NCBI GenBank assembly: GCA_002391235.1
Contig: DGRX01000006.1
Span: 1-64,000, forward strand
DNA from: Treponema sp. UBA4377
GTDB lineage: Bacteria > Spirochaetota > Spirochaetia > Treponematales > Treponemataceae
DNA: 64,000 nt
Direction: 5' to 3'
Shown piece by piece: positions 17,511 to 25,500 of the stretch (its first letter is position 1; every line of letters begins with the position of its first letter). Below the pieces are notes generated by a model. That model ran no database searches, was not told the origin of the DNA, and saw only the letters and a list, made by a program, of their open reading frames with translations. The position numbers and the translations under genes are program-made.

Positions 17511-19591
17511 CCTTCAAATTGGTCGATTTGCCGGCCGATCTCGTTGATGGATTCCTCAACGATTCCCGAAATGTCCGAAAGCGCCTTTCCGGTGGAATTG
17601 ATTTTTTCGGCGCTGGAGCTCATTTGGTCCATGCCTTGCTTCATCGATTTTGTTTTGTCCTGCAAGTTTGAGACTTCGTCCATAATCGCGCGGCTGTCCA
17701 AAGACATTTTTTGCGAGGCTTGCTGGACTTGCTGCGCGCTTTCGTTCATAACGCGCAGGGAGTCGGTGATCTGGGCGGAACCGGTTTGCTGCTCGCTCAT
17801 CGCGGCCTTTATTTGTTGGACCAAAGTGTCGGTTTCGCGAATTTCCTCGGCAAGGTGGTCGTAGCCCTGCGCGCCGCGCTGCGTGGCTTCAACAACCGTT
17901 TCGATGTTTGATCGAATCAGGCCAAGCTGGTTTCCGATTGTCTTTGACTGTGCGGTAGAAGTTTCGGAAAGCTTTCTGATTTCGTCGGCTACGACCGCAA
18001 AGCCTTTTCCGGCTTCGCCGGCGTGCGCCGCTTCTATGGCCGCGTTCATGGCAAGCAAGTTTGTTTGCTCGGCGATGTTCGCGATTACGGTGTTGGCTTC
18101 GCTCAAAAGCAGTGACTGGGTTTCGATTTCGCCGATTTTTGTTTTCAATTCGTTTTGCGTTTTGGCTCCGCTTTCCGCGTCGTTCGCGATTTCGGCAAAG
18201 GAGCCTGCCATCTTGTCAACGGATTCGTTCACTTCCGAAATGCTGTTGATCATTTGTCCAACCGCGTTTGACGCGCTATGAGCCGAAAGCGTTTGCGACT
18301 CAACAAGGCGTTCAAGCGAGCGTATGCTTTCTATTACGGAGTTCATGCTGCTGGCGGTTTGGTCAACGCCTTGCGCCTGGTCCGTAAGGTTGGAATTCAT
18401 TCCTCCGATGCTTTCAAGAACTTGCGAAATCGCGTCCTGTGTGTCGCTCGTTCCGTCTTTAAGAGACTGGCCGGCTTGCTCCAAAGAAACTTTTGACTGC
18501 TTCATGCTTTCGATTATTCCGCTAAGGCGTTCCGAGAAAGTGTTGAAGCCGTTGGCCAAAAGCGACGCTTCCTTTGTGAAGAAGTCGGGGTATTTTTTTG
18601 AAAAGTCTCCTCGCGCGATCGCGTCGCATCCGGTTGCCATAAGCTTAAAGCTTTTTGAAACGCGGTTGGAAAGAATCGCGTCGATCAAAACCATGATGAC
18701 AAAGATAATCGCGACGCCAGCCATGACCATCAAAATCAGCTTTATGTATCCGCCCGAAAAATCGGTGATCGGTCCCTGCGTGATGATGAACCAATCCGTG
18801 TTTTGGATTTGGCGGACGCCGAAGAACTTGTCTTTTTCGACAAAGGCTTTAGCCGTTCCGTCAAGATATGAAGCTTTTGTGTATGACGCAAATGGAATGT
18901 TGTCAAAGTAGTTTTCGTTCATTATCGCGGCGGGATTGTTGTTTGTAAGGTAAAGGCCTTCGCGTGTGATCAAGTTTATGCTGCTGTTTTTTGAAAGGTG
19001 AATGTTCTCTACGGCGTCGGAAAGCGCGTCCAAAACAATGTCAAAGGCCGAAACGCCTATAAGCTTTCCGCTGTTGTCAAGAACGTTGTAGCTTATCGTG
19101 ACGATGATTTTTCCGGTGTTGACGTCGTTGAAAGGCTCGGTGTAGCAAAGCTTGTTGCGGTTGTTGACGGCGTTCTTGTGCCAAAGGCGCGACTGCATGT
19201 CAAAGTCGCCCGGCGCTTCCCAGCCGGAGTGGGAAATCAATGTTCCGCCCTCCCATATTTGCTCCGCCGTGGCGTAATACAAAAGCGTGTCGCCCGGAAG
19301 GTCTTTTCCCATGCTTTGAATGACGGCCTTCATCGCGCCGCGGTCGCCGTCCAGCGCCGGTATCACGTTGGACAAGTTAAGGACCATGTCGTTGTATTCG
19401 CCCAAGATTCCGGAAATCTCCTTGTCCAAAGTTTCCATCGTTTGGTTTACGGATGCGGCCGTGGTTTTTTCCACGATGCGCTTCATCAAGAATATGTATG
19501 AAACGCTCAAAAACAGCGTTACAATCAACATTGAGCCTATTGTTCCAATCATAAGCTCGAGCCTAAGCGACATGTATCGTTTGCTTTTCAT
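17507..19591 (-). CDS. Methyl-accepting chemotaxis protein with Cache sensor
   Basis: This 694 aa protein has an N-terminal membrane helix (residues ~10-35), then a periplasmic double-Cache domain (~40-280; YYATAEQIWEGG, IGVSAFDIVL, LITREGLYLT). A second membrane helix at ~282-305, a HAMP-like region and a long cytoplasmic coiled coil follow, with the conserved signalling tip NLLAMNAAIEAAHAGEAGKG. It senses a small extracellular molecule, often an amino or organic acid for Cache domains, and signals to CheA. It is a single-gene unit with a GGAG ribosome site; no che genes lie nearby. Confidence 0.95.
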   Translation of the reverse strand: MKSKRYMSLRLELMIGTIGSMLIVTLFLSVSYIFLMKRIVEKTTAASVNQTMETLDKEISGILGEYNDMVLNLSNVIPALDGDRGAMKAVIQSMGKDLPGDTLLYYATAEQIWEGGTLISHSGWEAPGDFDMQSRLWHKNAVNNRNKLCYTEPFNDVNTGKIIVTISYNVLDNSGKLIGVSAFDIVLDALSDAVENIHLSKNSSINLITREGLYLTNNNPAAIMNENYFDNIPFASYTKASYLDGTAKAFVEKDKFFGVRQIQNTDWFIITQGPITDFSGGYIKLILMVMAGVAIIFVIMVLIDAILSNRVSKSFKLMATGCDAIARGDFSKKYPDFFTKEASLLANGFNTFSERLSGIIESMKQSKVSLEQAGQSLKDGTSDTQDAISQVLESIGGMNSNLTDQAQGVDQTASSMNSVIESIRSLERLVESQTLSAHSASNAVGQMINSISEVNESVDKMAGSFAEIANDAESGAKTQNELKTKIGEIETQSLLLSEANTVIANIAEQTNLLAMNAAIEAAHAGEAGKGFAVVADEIRKLSETSTAQSKTIGNQLGLIRSNIETVVEATQRGAQGYDHLAEEIRETDTLVQQIKAAMSEQQTGSAQITDSLRVMNESAQQVQQASQKMSLDSRAIMDEVSNLQDKTKSMKQGMDQMSSSAEKINSTGKALSDISGIVEESINEIGRQIDQFEG

Positions 19592-19826
19592 CGCTCCTCC
19601 GAGTTGCTGAAAAATAAATAAAAGACATATTATTATAGCGCAAATTGTTATAAAAAGATAGTCCGCGGCTACGTCTTGAAAACAATAATACGATTGCCAG
19701 TCCGCGTGAGCGGGCCTGTGGATAATTTCCTATGCAAAACGGCGCGAAGCGACGTAGCGGCCACTTGCTTTATCACAAATTCTGCCTTATAATAAAGGCA
19801 ACAACTTACACTCTAGGAGAACAATT
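19592..19826. promoter_or_regulatory. Intergenic region with rubrerythrin promoter
   Basis: TTGCTT at 19765-19770, a 17-nt spacer and TATAAT at 19788-19793 form a good sigma-70 promoter for the rubrerythrin gene. The same TGCCTTATAATAAAG context recurs before 37549. The remainder (19592-19760) holds no gene that I can support. Confidence 0.6.
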
Positions 19827-20387
19827 ATGAGCAAATACGCGGGAACGCAGACAGAGAAAAACTTGCTGGCGGCCTTTGCCGGAGAGTCGCAGGCGCGCAA
19901 CAAGTACGTTTATTTTTCGCAGGTAGCCCAAAAAGAGGGCCAGGACAAAATCGCAAAGATTTTTGAAAAAACCGCCAACAACGAAGAGCAGCACGCCAAA
20001 ATGTGGCTTACCGAGTTGGAAGGCATAAAGGACTCGACCACAAACCTAAAGGCGGCCGCCGACGGCGAAAACCACGAATGGACCGACATGTACGAAGGCT
20101 TTGCCAAAACCGCCGAGGCGGAAGGCTTTGCCGCCTTGGCCGCCAAATTCCGAGCCGTCGCCCAAATCGAAAAGCGCCACGAGGAGCGCTACCGTTCATT
20201 GTTGAACGACGAGGACACTTCCAAAAAACTCAAGGAGTCAACCGTAAAGGTTTGGGAATGCCTAAAGTGCGGCCACATCGTAGTTGGCCCAACCGCTCCC
20301 GAATACTGCGCCACTTGCGGCGAATACAACCAGTATTTTGAGGTCCGCGAGGACAACTACGACCTCATTATGACCTGGGGAAGGTAA
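19827..20387 (+). CDS. rbr: Rubrerythrin
   Basis: This 186 aa protein has a ferritin-like di-iron domain with Glu-containing helices (FAGESQARNKYVYF, NNEEQHAKMW, QIEKRHEERY), then a C-terminal rubredoxin domain with two CxxCG knuckles (CLKCGHI and CATCGEY). It reduces hydrogen peroxide to water in the cytoplasm of anaerobes using rubredoxin or NADH-derived electrons. It is a single gene with its own promoter and an AGGAG ribosome site, and ends in a strong hairpin terminator. Confidence 0.96.
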   Translation: MSKYAGTQTEKNLLAAFAGESQARNKYVYFSQVAQKEGQDKIAKIFEKTANNEEQHAKMWLTELEGIKDSTTNLKAAADGENHEWTDMYEGFAKTAEAEGFAALAAKFRAVAQIEKRHEERYRSLLNDEDTSKKLKESTVKVWECLKCGHIVVGPTAPEYCATCGEYNQYFEVREDNYDLIMTWGR

Positions 20388-20403
20388 GGACGGTCGCAAG
20401 CCA

Positions 20404-20432
20404 AAAAGCCGCCCTTGCGGGCGGTTTTTTTT
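20404..20432 (+). terminator. Rho-independent terminator after rubrerythrin
   Basis: A CCGCCC-TTGC-GGGCGG stem-loop (20409-20424) is followed by eight T. Confidence 0.85.
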
Positions 20433-20515
20433 ATGCCATAAGCGCCCGCAATAAGGCTTTCGCGAAGTCAGCTCGAAAAAGCAGTTAAAATCTTAAAAAA
20501 ATGACGCGGGCGGAC

Positions 20516-20572
20516 TTGACATAACGCGAAATCAAGCGTATTATTGTCGTATACCGTGCACGAGCACGATAT
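20516..20572 (+). promoter_or_regulatory. Promoter and palindromic operator of the xylulokinase gene
   Basis: TTGACA (20516-20521), 17 nt, TATTAT (20539-20544), then 10 nt, then CGTGC-ACGA-GCACG (20555-20568), within a longer imperfect palindrome 20551-20572. Exactly the same operator, spacer lengths and position recur at 23039-23091. The operator covers the expected start of transcription, so a repressor is likely. No cognate regulator is evident next to it. Confidence 0.75.
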
Positions 20573-20583
20573 GGAGGCTGAAT

Positions 20584-22071
20584 ATGAAATGCGTTGCTGG
20601 CGTTGATTTGGGAACACAGAGCATGAAGGTTGTTCTCTACGACTATGAAAGCAAGAAAATAACGGAAAGCGGCTCTTGTCCGATGGACTTGATTTCCAAG
20701 GACGACGGAACCCGCGAGCAGACAACGGAAATGTACGAGAAGGGCCTTGACGTTTGCTTCTCAAAATTGAGCGCGGAAGGAAAGGCTTCCATCCAGGCAA
20801 TCGGAGTTTCCGGCCAGCAGCACGGCTTTGTTCCGCTTGACGCGGACGGAAAGCCCCTTTACAACATCAAATTGTGGAACGACACTTCCACCGCGGAAGA
20901 GTGCAAGCTTCTTACCGACGCTCTTGGCGGAAAGGAAAAGGTTGTCGAGGCCGTCCAAAACTTTATGCTTCCCGGCTTTACCGCGCCAAAAATTTTCTGG
21001 CTCAAGCGCCACAAGCCCGACGCCTTTGCAAAGCTAAAGTACGTCATGCTTCCGCACGACTATTTGAACTATGTCTTCACCAAAAATTACGTGATGGAAT
21101 CGGGCGACGCTTCGGGAACGGCGCTTTTTGACAGCGTGAACCGCAAGTGGTCAAAGACCGTTTGCGACGCCGTCGATCCTTCGTTGTTGGAAAAGCTTCC
21201 TAAAATCATAACTGACGACGAAGCTTGCGGGGCTGTGACGGAAGAGGCCGCCAAGCGCTTTGGAATCCCGGCCGGCATTCCGGTTTCGGCCGGCGGCGGA
21301 GACAACATGATGAGCGCCATTGGAACGGGCTGCGTCAAAGGCGGAACCTTGACAATGTCGATGGGAACAAGCGGAACCCTTTACGGTTTTTCCGACAAGT
21401 CGGTCGCCGATCCGGAAAACGGAATCTCTGGATTCGCTTCTTCCACCAACGGCTACCTTCCGCTTTTGTGCACGATGAACTGCACCGTGGCCTCGGAGGA
21501 AATCCGCGCGCTCTTTAATCTTGACGTAAAGGAATTTGACGGCGAGGCGCAAAAGGCCAAGCCCGGCTCGGACGGCGTTTTCGTGCTTCCGTTCTTTAAC
21601 GGCGAGCGCACTCCAAACCTTCCGCACGGCCGTGCCTCAATCACAGGATTGACCGTTGCCAACAGCAACCGCGCCAACATCGCGCGCGCCGCTTTGGAAA
21701 GCGCGGTTTTCTCGATGCGCGGCGGCTTGGAAGCCTTTAGAAAGCGCGGCTTTACCCCCAAAGAGCTGCGCCTTACCGGCGGCGGAGCCAAGAGCCCCGT
21801 ATGGCGCCAGATTGTGGCCGACATCCTTAACTTGCCGGTAAAAGTTCCGACATCAAGCGAAGCCGCCGCTTTTGGCGCGGCCTTGCAGGCGCTTTGGTGC
21901 TTGGAAAAATCCGCCGGCAAAAACGTTTCGATGGAAGCGCTCGCCGACAGCCACGTTGAGTTGGACGAGTCAAAGACGACCAACCCAATCGCGGATAACG
22001 TCAAGGCTTACGACGCGGCCTTTGTCGACTACAACAAGATTTTGAACCAAGTTTCGCCGCTGTATGTGTAA
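20584..22071 (+). CDS. xylB: Xylulokinase (FGGY carbohydrate kinase)
   Basis: This 495 aa protein is normal length. The FGGY features are GVDLGTQSMKVVLYD at the N-terminus (ATP phosphate loop), GVSGQQHGFV, MSMGTSGTLYGF and TGGGAKSPVWRQIVADI. It phosphorylates D-xylulose to xylulose-5-phosphate for the pentose phosphate pathway; specificity within FGGY kinases (ribulose, fuculose) is hard to fix by eye. It has its own promoter with the same operator as the DUF4867-isomerase unit at 23.1 kb, so the kinase probably phosphorylates the ketose made by that isomerase. Confidence 0.88.
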   Translation: MKCVAGVDLGTQSMKVVLYDYESKKITESGSCPMDLISKDDGTREQTTEMYEKGLDVCFSKLSAEGKASIQAIGVSGQQHGFVPLDADGKPLYNIKLWNDTSTAEECKLLTDALGGKEKVVEAVQNFMLPGFTAPKIFWLKRHKPDAFAKLKYVMLPHDYLNYVFTKNYVMESGDASGTALFDSVNRKWSKTVCDAVDPSLLEKLPKIITDDEACGAVTEEAAKRFGIPAGIPVSAGGGDNMMSAIGTGCVKGGTLTMSMGTSGTLYGFSDKSVADPENGISGFASSTNGYLPLLCTMNCTVASEEIRALFNLDVKEFDGEAQKAKPGSDGVFVLPFFNGERTPNLPHGRASITGLTVANSNRANIARAALESAVFSMRGGLEAFRKRGFTPKELRLTGGGAKSPVWRQIVADILNLPVKVPTSSEAAAFGAALQALWCLEKSAGKNVSMEALADSHVELDESKTTNPIADNVKAYDAAFVDYNKILNQVSPLYV

Positions 22072-22105
22072 TTTTTAGCTAGAAAAAGCGCGAAAAACGA
22101 ATGGC

Positions 22106-22135
22106 AAGCCGTCCCATTGCGAGGCGGCTTTTTTT
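22106..22135 (+). terminator. Probable terminator after xylulokinase
   Basis: AAGCCG (22106-22111) pairs with CGGCTT (22125-22130) and runs into a T-tract. The stem is short, with a loop of 13 nt. Confidence 0.55.
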
Positions 22136-22177
22136 GTTGACTTTTTGCCGAAAGAATTCTGTTCGCGCTGACCGTTC

Positions 22178-22459
22178 CTATTGTAGTTGCAAGACTAGTC
22201 TTTTTCCAAGAACATTGGCGGCTTTTGTCAATGTTGAAAGCGTCACGGAATCATTGTAAGGATTTAGGAGTCGATTCAACGCGGCTCTTGACGTGCTCAT
22301 TTTTTTTGCCATCTCAGTTTTGTTTATGTTTTGCTTTTTCATTTCATCGAGAAGATTGTAAGAAATCAAGCGTTTGACCGCTTCGTTTTCAACCTCGGCG
22401 GCAATTCCTTCTTCTTCGAGAAAACTATCAAAAGAACTTCCTATGTGTTTTTTGTTCAT
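22178..22459 (-). CDS. HigA-type XRE antitoxin
   Basis: The 93 aa protein has an N-terminal helix, then an XRE helix-turn-helix (NINKTEMAKKMSTSRAALNRLL, split as helix 2 and recognition helix) and a short C-terminal strand. It is encoded directly after a HigB/Gp49-like toxin gene, with a 4-nt ATGA overlap. It should bind the toxin and repress the promoter upstream. The gene looks intact although the toxin gene carries a stop codon. Confidence 0.85.
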   Translation of the reverse strand: MNKKHIGSSFDSFLEEEGIAAEVENEAVKRLISYNLLDEMKKQNINKTEMAKKMSTSRAALNRLLNPYNDSVTLSTLTKAANVLGKRLVLQLQ

Positions 22460-22812
22460 TTTTTGCTCCCCAAAACTAACTTCTTCCTCTTTGTTCCTAA
22501 GTCTAAATCATCCTTTGGCGTTTTCTGTGACTTTTTTATAAATCCATGAAGCAAGAGCATTTTTTTTCCGCATATTGTGAATAAGACTCTGCAAATTCTT
22601 TTATCGGAAATGTCAGTTCTTTCTTCCCATAGATCGGCATCCAATTTTCTAACCTTTGGATAACCTATTGGCCATGACATTTCTACTGCCATGATGTCTG
22701 CCCCGACAGACTTTTTGTCATCGGGAGACAGGCCTTTTAGAAAATCTCTTACAGGCTCATTTCCGCTTTATGTTTTGAAGAAATCGGCCTGTAATTTCTT
22801 TTGAATTTCCAT
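22456..22812 (-). pseudogene. RelE/HigB (phage Gp49-like) toxin gene with premature stop
   Basis: Reading from the ATG at 22812 gives MEIQKKLQADFFKT, then TAA at 22770-22768, and then in the same frame SGNEPVRDFLKGLSPDDKK and the rest of a Gp49/HigB-type toxin (WPIGYPKVRKLDADLWEERT, ISDKRICRVLF, LLHGFIKKSQKTP). Families of this type usually have a sense codon (commonly Glu) at that place, so a single G-to-T change would explain the stop. An internal ATG at 22692 could give a 78 aa product lacking the first strand and helix, probably inactive. The alternative is a sequencing error. The downstream antitoxin overlaps by 4 nt. Confidence 0.8.
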
Positions 22813-22818
22813 AAAATG

Positions 22819-22847
22819 AGTGTATCATAATTGATACGCTTTGTCAA
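22819..22847 (-). promoter_or_regulatory. Promoter and operator of the toxin-antitoxin pair
   Basis: On the minus strand TTGACA (22847-22842), 17 nt, then TACACT (22824-22819). A perfect inverted repeat GTATCA-N4-TGATAC (22822-22837) lies between the two boxes, the expected place for autorepression by a HigA-type protein. The -10 box is 6 nt from the ATG, so the toxin mRNA is probably leaderless. Confidence 0.7.
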
Positions 22848-23038
22848 GGAAAAAACTGTTTGTAATATGTGATTTTAGCTATAAAATGCTTATGCTTGCC
22901 GAATACAATTTTTTCAAAGACAACAAGAATAAGATTGAAAAAACCGCCAAGAATTTATATGGGAAGAAATTGTCTTTGTAGGAAAGAATATTGCGTTATA
23001 GTTCCTAAATTTTTCTCCCAAAATCCCCTAAATTCCCC
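22848..23038. other. Intergenic stretch without a supported gene
   Basis: AT-rich sequence between the toxin-antitoxin promoter and the DUF4867 promoter. A 29-codon open frame at 22892-22981 (MLAEYNFFKDNKNK...) has no clear ribosome site and is not recognised; it may be a gene remnant. Confidence 0.3.
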
Positions 23039-23091
23039 TTGACAGAAAGAAAATTCGGGATTATATTATATGTGAACCGTGCACGAGCACG
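23039..23091 (+). promoter_or_regulatory. Promoter and palindromic operator of the DUF4867-isomerase unit
   Basis: TTGACA (23039-23044), 17 nt, TATATT (23062-23067), 10 nt, CGTGC-ACGA-GCACG (23078-23091). Every spacing equals that of the xylulokinase promoter at 20516. This is strong evidence for one shared regulator. Confidence 0.75.
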
Positions 23092-23124
23092 ATAAAGGCG
23101 GAGCGCGGTTTAGGAGAACTAAGT

Positions 23125-23772
23125 ATGAAAATCAAATCGGTGTTCGGACACTCATTCGAGCGTTACGGAAAAGTTCTGACAGGCTACGACGTGAAGGAAT
23201 TGCTTTCCAAGCTTGATTCCACGACGGAAAAGCCCAAGGACAAGGTAATCTACACTCCGGGCGACGCGGGCCTTGAGTCGCTTCCTGTGGCCAAGCAGTT
23301 CAGTACGAACGCTTACGGCGGAATGCCGATCCAAATCGGCTACTGCAACGGCTTTAACACAAAGCTCAACTGCCTTGAATGGCACCGCGGAAGCGAAATC
23401 AACATTCCTTCTTCCGACATCGTTTTGCTTTTGGCTCCGCTTCAGTCCGTCAAGAACGGAAAGCTCAACACAAATTGCGTCGAGGCCTTTTACGTTCCCG
23501 CAGGAACTGTCGTTCAAGTTTACGAGACGACGCTCCACTACGCGCCTTGCAACGGCGTTAAGGGAAAGGAAATGAACCCCGACGGCTTTCGCGTCGTGAT
23601 CATTCTTCCCAAGGGAACCAACTTGGACAAGCCCAAAATCAGCGACATCGACAAGGAAGACAAGCTTTTGTGGGCGGCCAACAAGTGGCTCATCGCGCAC
23701 CCCGAAACGTCTGAGGCCAAGCAGGGCGCCTTTGTCGGCTTGCAGGGTCCCAACATCAACCTAGCTAACTAA
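23125..23772 (+). CDS. DUF4867 family protein
   Basis: This 215 aa protein is a cupin-like all-beta protein of the DUF4867 family (GYDVKELLSKLDST, GYCNGFNTKLNCLEWHRGSE, EAFYVPAGTVVQVYETTLHYAPC). The His and Glu in LEWHRGSE and the later LHYAPC could form a metal site. In gut anaerobes this family sits beside fucose/arabinose-type isomerases, and here it is the first gene of such a unit. A role in sugar binding, isomerisation or mutarotation is plausible but unproven. It has an AGGAG ribosome site. Confidence 0.82.
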   Translation: MKIKSVFGHSFERYGKVLTGYDVKELLSKLDSTTEKPKDKVIYTPGDAGLESLPVAKQFSTNAYGGMPIQIGYCNGFNTKLNCLEWHRGSEINIPSSDIVLLLAPLQSVKNGKLNTNCVEAFYVPAGTVVQVYETTLHYAPCNGVKGKEMNPDGFRVVIILPKGTNLDKPKISDIDKEDKLLWAANKWLIAHPETSEAKQGAFVGLQGPNINLAN

Positions 23773-23846
23773 GAGTGTATCAAGGCGCGCTTCGCTTAAA
23801 GCCTTGACACACTCTTTTTGCGGCGCGACAAAAATTATCGCGCCGC
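23772..23846 (+). terminator. Intra-operon terminator hairpin followed by a second hairpin
   Basis: A 15-bp stem with one mismatch zone (23772-23786 with 23801-23815) ends in five T, a typical intrinsic terminator. It is followed at once by a perfect 9-bp stem GCGGCGCGA/TCGCGCCGC (23820-23828 with 23838-23846), placed about 25 nt before the isomerase ribosome site. I see no good promoter between them. The first probably attenuates read-through. The second may protect the 5' end of a processed isomerase message. Confidence 0.65.
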
Positions 23847-23876
23847 AATAATCCATAGAAAAGTAAGGAGAATTTT

Positions 23877-25385
23877 ATGGACAAGTGGACAAACATTCCA
23901 AACGTAAAATTGGGAATCATCGCGGTAAGCCGCGACTGCTTCATCATCTCGCTTTCTGAATCAAGAAGAGCGGCCATCGCCAAAGCCTACGGCTCGGACC
24001 TTTACGAGTGCAAGGTTACGGTGGAAAACGAGCTTGACATGCTCAAGGCTGTCGAGGACGTAAAGAAGGCCGGCTGCAACGCGCTCTGCGTCTTCCTTGG
24101 AAACTTTGGACCTGAAACGCCCGAAACCTTGATCGCCAAGAACTTTGACGGCCCGGTAATGTACGCCGCCGCCGCCGAAAGCTCATACAAGAACGGCGGA
24201 TTGATTGACGGACGCGGCGACGCTTACTGCGGCGTCCTCAACTGCTCTTACAACCTTGGCCTCCGAAAGCTCAAGGCCGTTCTTCCTGAGTATCCTGTTG
24301 GAACAGCCGAAGAAGTCGCCGCCATGATGAAGGACTTTGTTCCCGTGGCCCGCGCGCTTATCGGACTTTCTCACCTTAAGATCATCACATTCGGACCGCG
24401 CCCGCAAGACTTCTTTGCCTGCAACGCCCCGATCAAAGGCCTTTACGACATCGGCGTAGAGATCGAAGAGAACTCTGAGCTTGACTTGTTGGTATCTTAC
24501 AAGGCCCACAAGGACGACAAGAGAATCGCCGATGTCGTCAAAGACATGGCCGCCGAGCTTGGCGCCGACGGAAACAACTATCCCGACTTCTTGCCCCGCA
24601 TGGCGCAGTTTGAGCTTACCTTGCTTGACTGGGCCGAAAAGCACAAGGGCGCTCGCGACTACGTTGTCTTTGCCGACAAGTGTTGGCCGGCCTTCCCCGA
24701 GGCATTTGGATTTGAGCCTTGCTACGTCAACAGCCGCCTTGCCAACAAGGGAATCCCTGTTGCCTGCGAAGTCGACATCTTTGGCGCTCTTTCTGAGTAC
24801 ATCGGAACTTGCGTCACAGGCGCTCCCGTCACCTTGCTTGACATCAACAACACCGTTCCGCAAGACTTGTACGACGACGAAATCAAGGGAAAGACAAAGT
24901 ATCCCTACAAGCTCACAGACACGTTCATGGGCTTCCACTGCGGAAACACTCCCTTCTGCCGCTTGAACAAGGCTTGCAAGCCTGGAATAAAATACCAGTT
25001 GATCCAGCACCGCTTGCTTGAGCCAAAAGGAAGCGATCCGGACTTTACACGCGGAACGTTGGAAGGCGATATCGCCGCCGGCGAAATCACCTTCTTCAGA
25101 TTGCAGACCCGCCCGGACACAAAGCTTCAGGCCTACGTTGCCGAAGGCGAAGTCTTGGACGCCAAGACCCACTCGTTCGGCGGCATCGGCGTGTTCGGCA
25201 TCCCGGAAATGGGCCGCTTCTACCGCCATGTCTTGGTCGCCAAGCAGTATCCGCACCACGGAGCCGTCGCCTTTGGCCATGTTGGAAAAGCCTTGTGGAC
25301 AGTATTCCAGTATTTGGGAATCGAAGACATCGCCTACAACAAGCCGGCCGGCACATTGTACGCGACAGAAAACCCGTTCGCGTAA
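23877..25385 (+). CDS. L-fucose/L-arabinose isomerase family protein
   Basis: This 502 aa protein has the layout of the fucose/arabinose isomerase fold: an N-terminal Rossmann-like domain (KLGIIAVSRDCF, NALCVFLGNFGPE), a middle domain (FGPRPQDFF) and a C-terminal active site with acidic metal ligands (CEVDIFGALSEYIG, TLLDINN) and a late His (GFHCGNTPFC). It converts an aldose to a ketose with Mn2+. The exact sugar (L-fucose, D-arabinose or L-arabinose) cannot be told by eye. The shared operator with xylulokinase suggests a pentose whose ketose is phosphorylated by that kinase. Confidence 0.9.
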   Translation: MDKWTNIPNVKLGIIAVSRDCFIISLSESRRAAIAKAYGSDLYECKVTVENELDMLKAVEDVKKAGCNALCVFLGNFGPETPETLIAKNFDGPVMYAAAAESSYKNGGLIDGRGDAYCGVLNCSYNLGLRKLKAVLPEYPVGTAEEVAAMMKDFVPVARALIGLSHLKIITFGPRPQDFFACNAPIKGLYDIGVEIEENSELDLLVSYKAHKDDKRIADVVKDMAAELGADGNNYPDFLPRMAQFELTLLDWAEKHKGARDYVVFADKCWPAFPEAFGFEPCYVNSRLANKGIPVACEVDIFGALSEYIGTCVTGAPVTLLDINNTVPQDLYDDEIKGKTKYPYKLTDTFMGFHCGNTPFCRLNKACKPGIKYQLIQHRLLEPKGSDPDFTRGTLEGDIAAGEITFFRLQTRPDTKLQAYVAEGEVLDAKTHSFGGIGVFGIPEMGRFYRHVLVAKQYPHHGAVAFGHVGKALWTVFQYLGIEDIAYNKPAGTLYATENPFA

Positions 25386-25408
25386 TATAGGTTCCTGACC
25401 AAAACTTG

Positions 25409-25450
25409 CGGCGAGACAGCCAACCTCCGGCTGCCTCGCCGTTTTTTTTT
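25409..25450 (+). terminator. Rho-independent terminator after the isomerase
   Basis: A 13-bp stem (25409-25421 with 25429-25441, one mismatch) with a 7-nt loop is followed by nine T. Confidence 0.9.
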
Positions 25451-25500
25451 CGCGCCGGCCTGCAATTGCCCCCTTCAGCTTTTTGCGCTAATATGCTTTT

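Noticed and set aside
22892..22981. Possible 29-residue peptide gene
   Set aside because: No good ribosome site, no recognised motif and AT-rich surroundings; kept only as a note in the intergenic entry.
24183..25280. Long open frame of 365 codons on the minus strand
   Set aside because: Antisense shadow of the fucose/arabinose-type isomerase; no domain or ribosome site.
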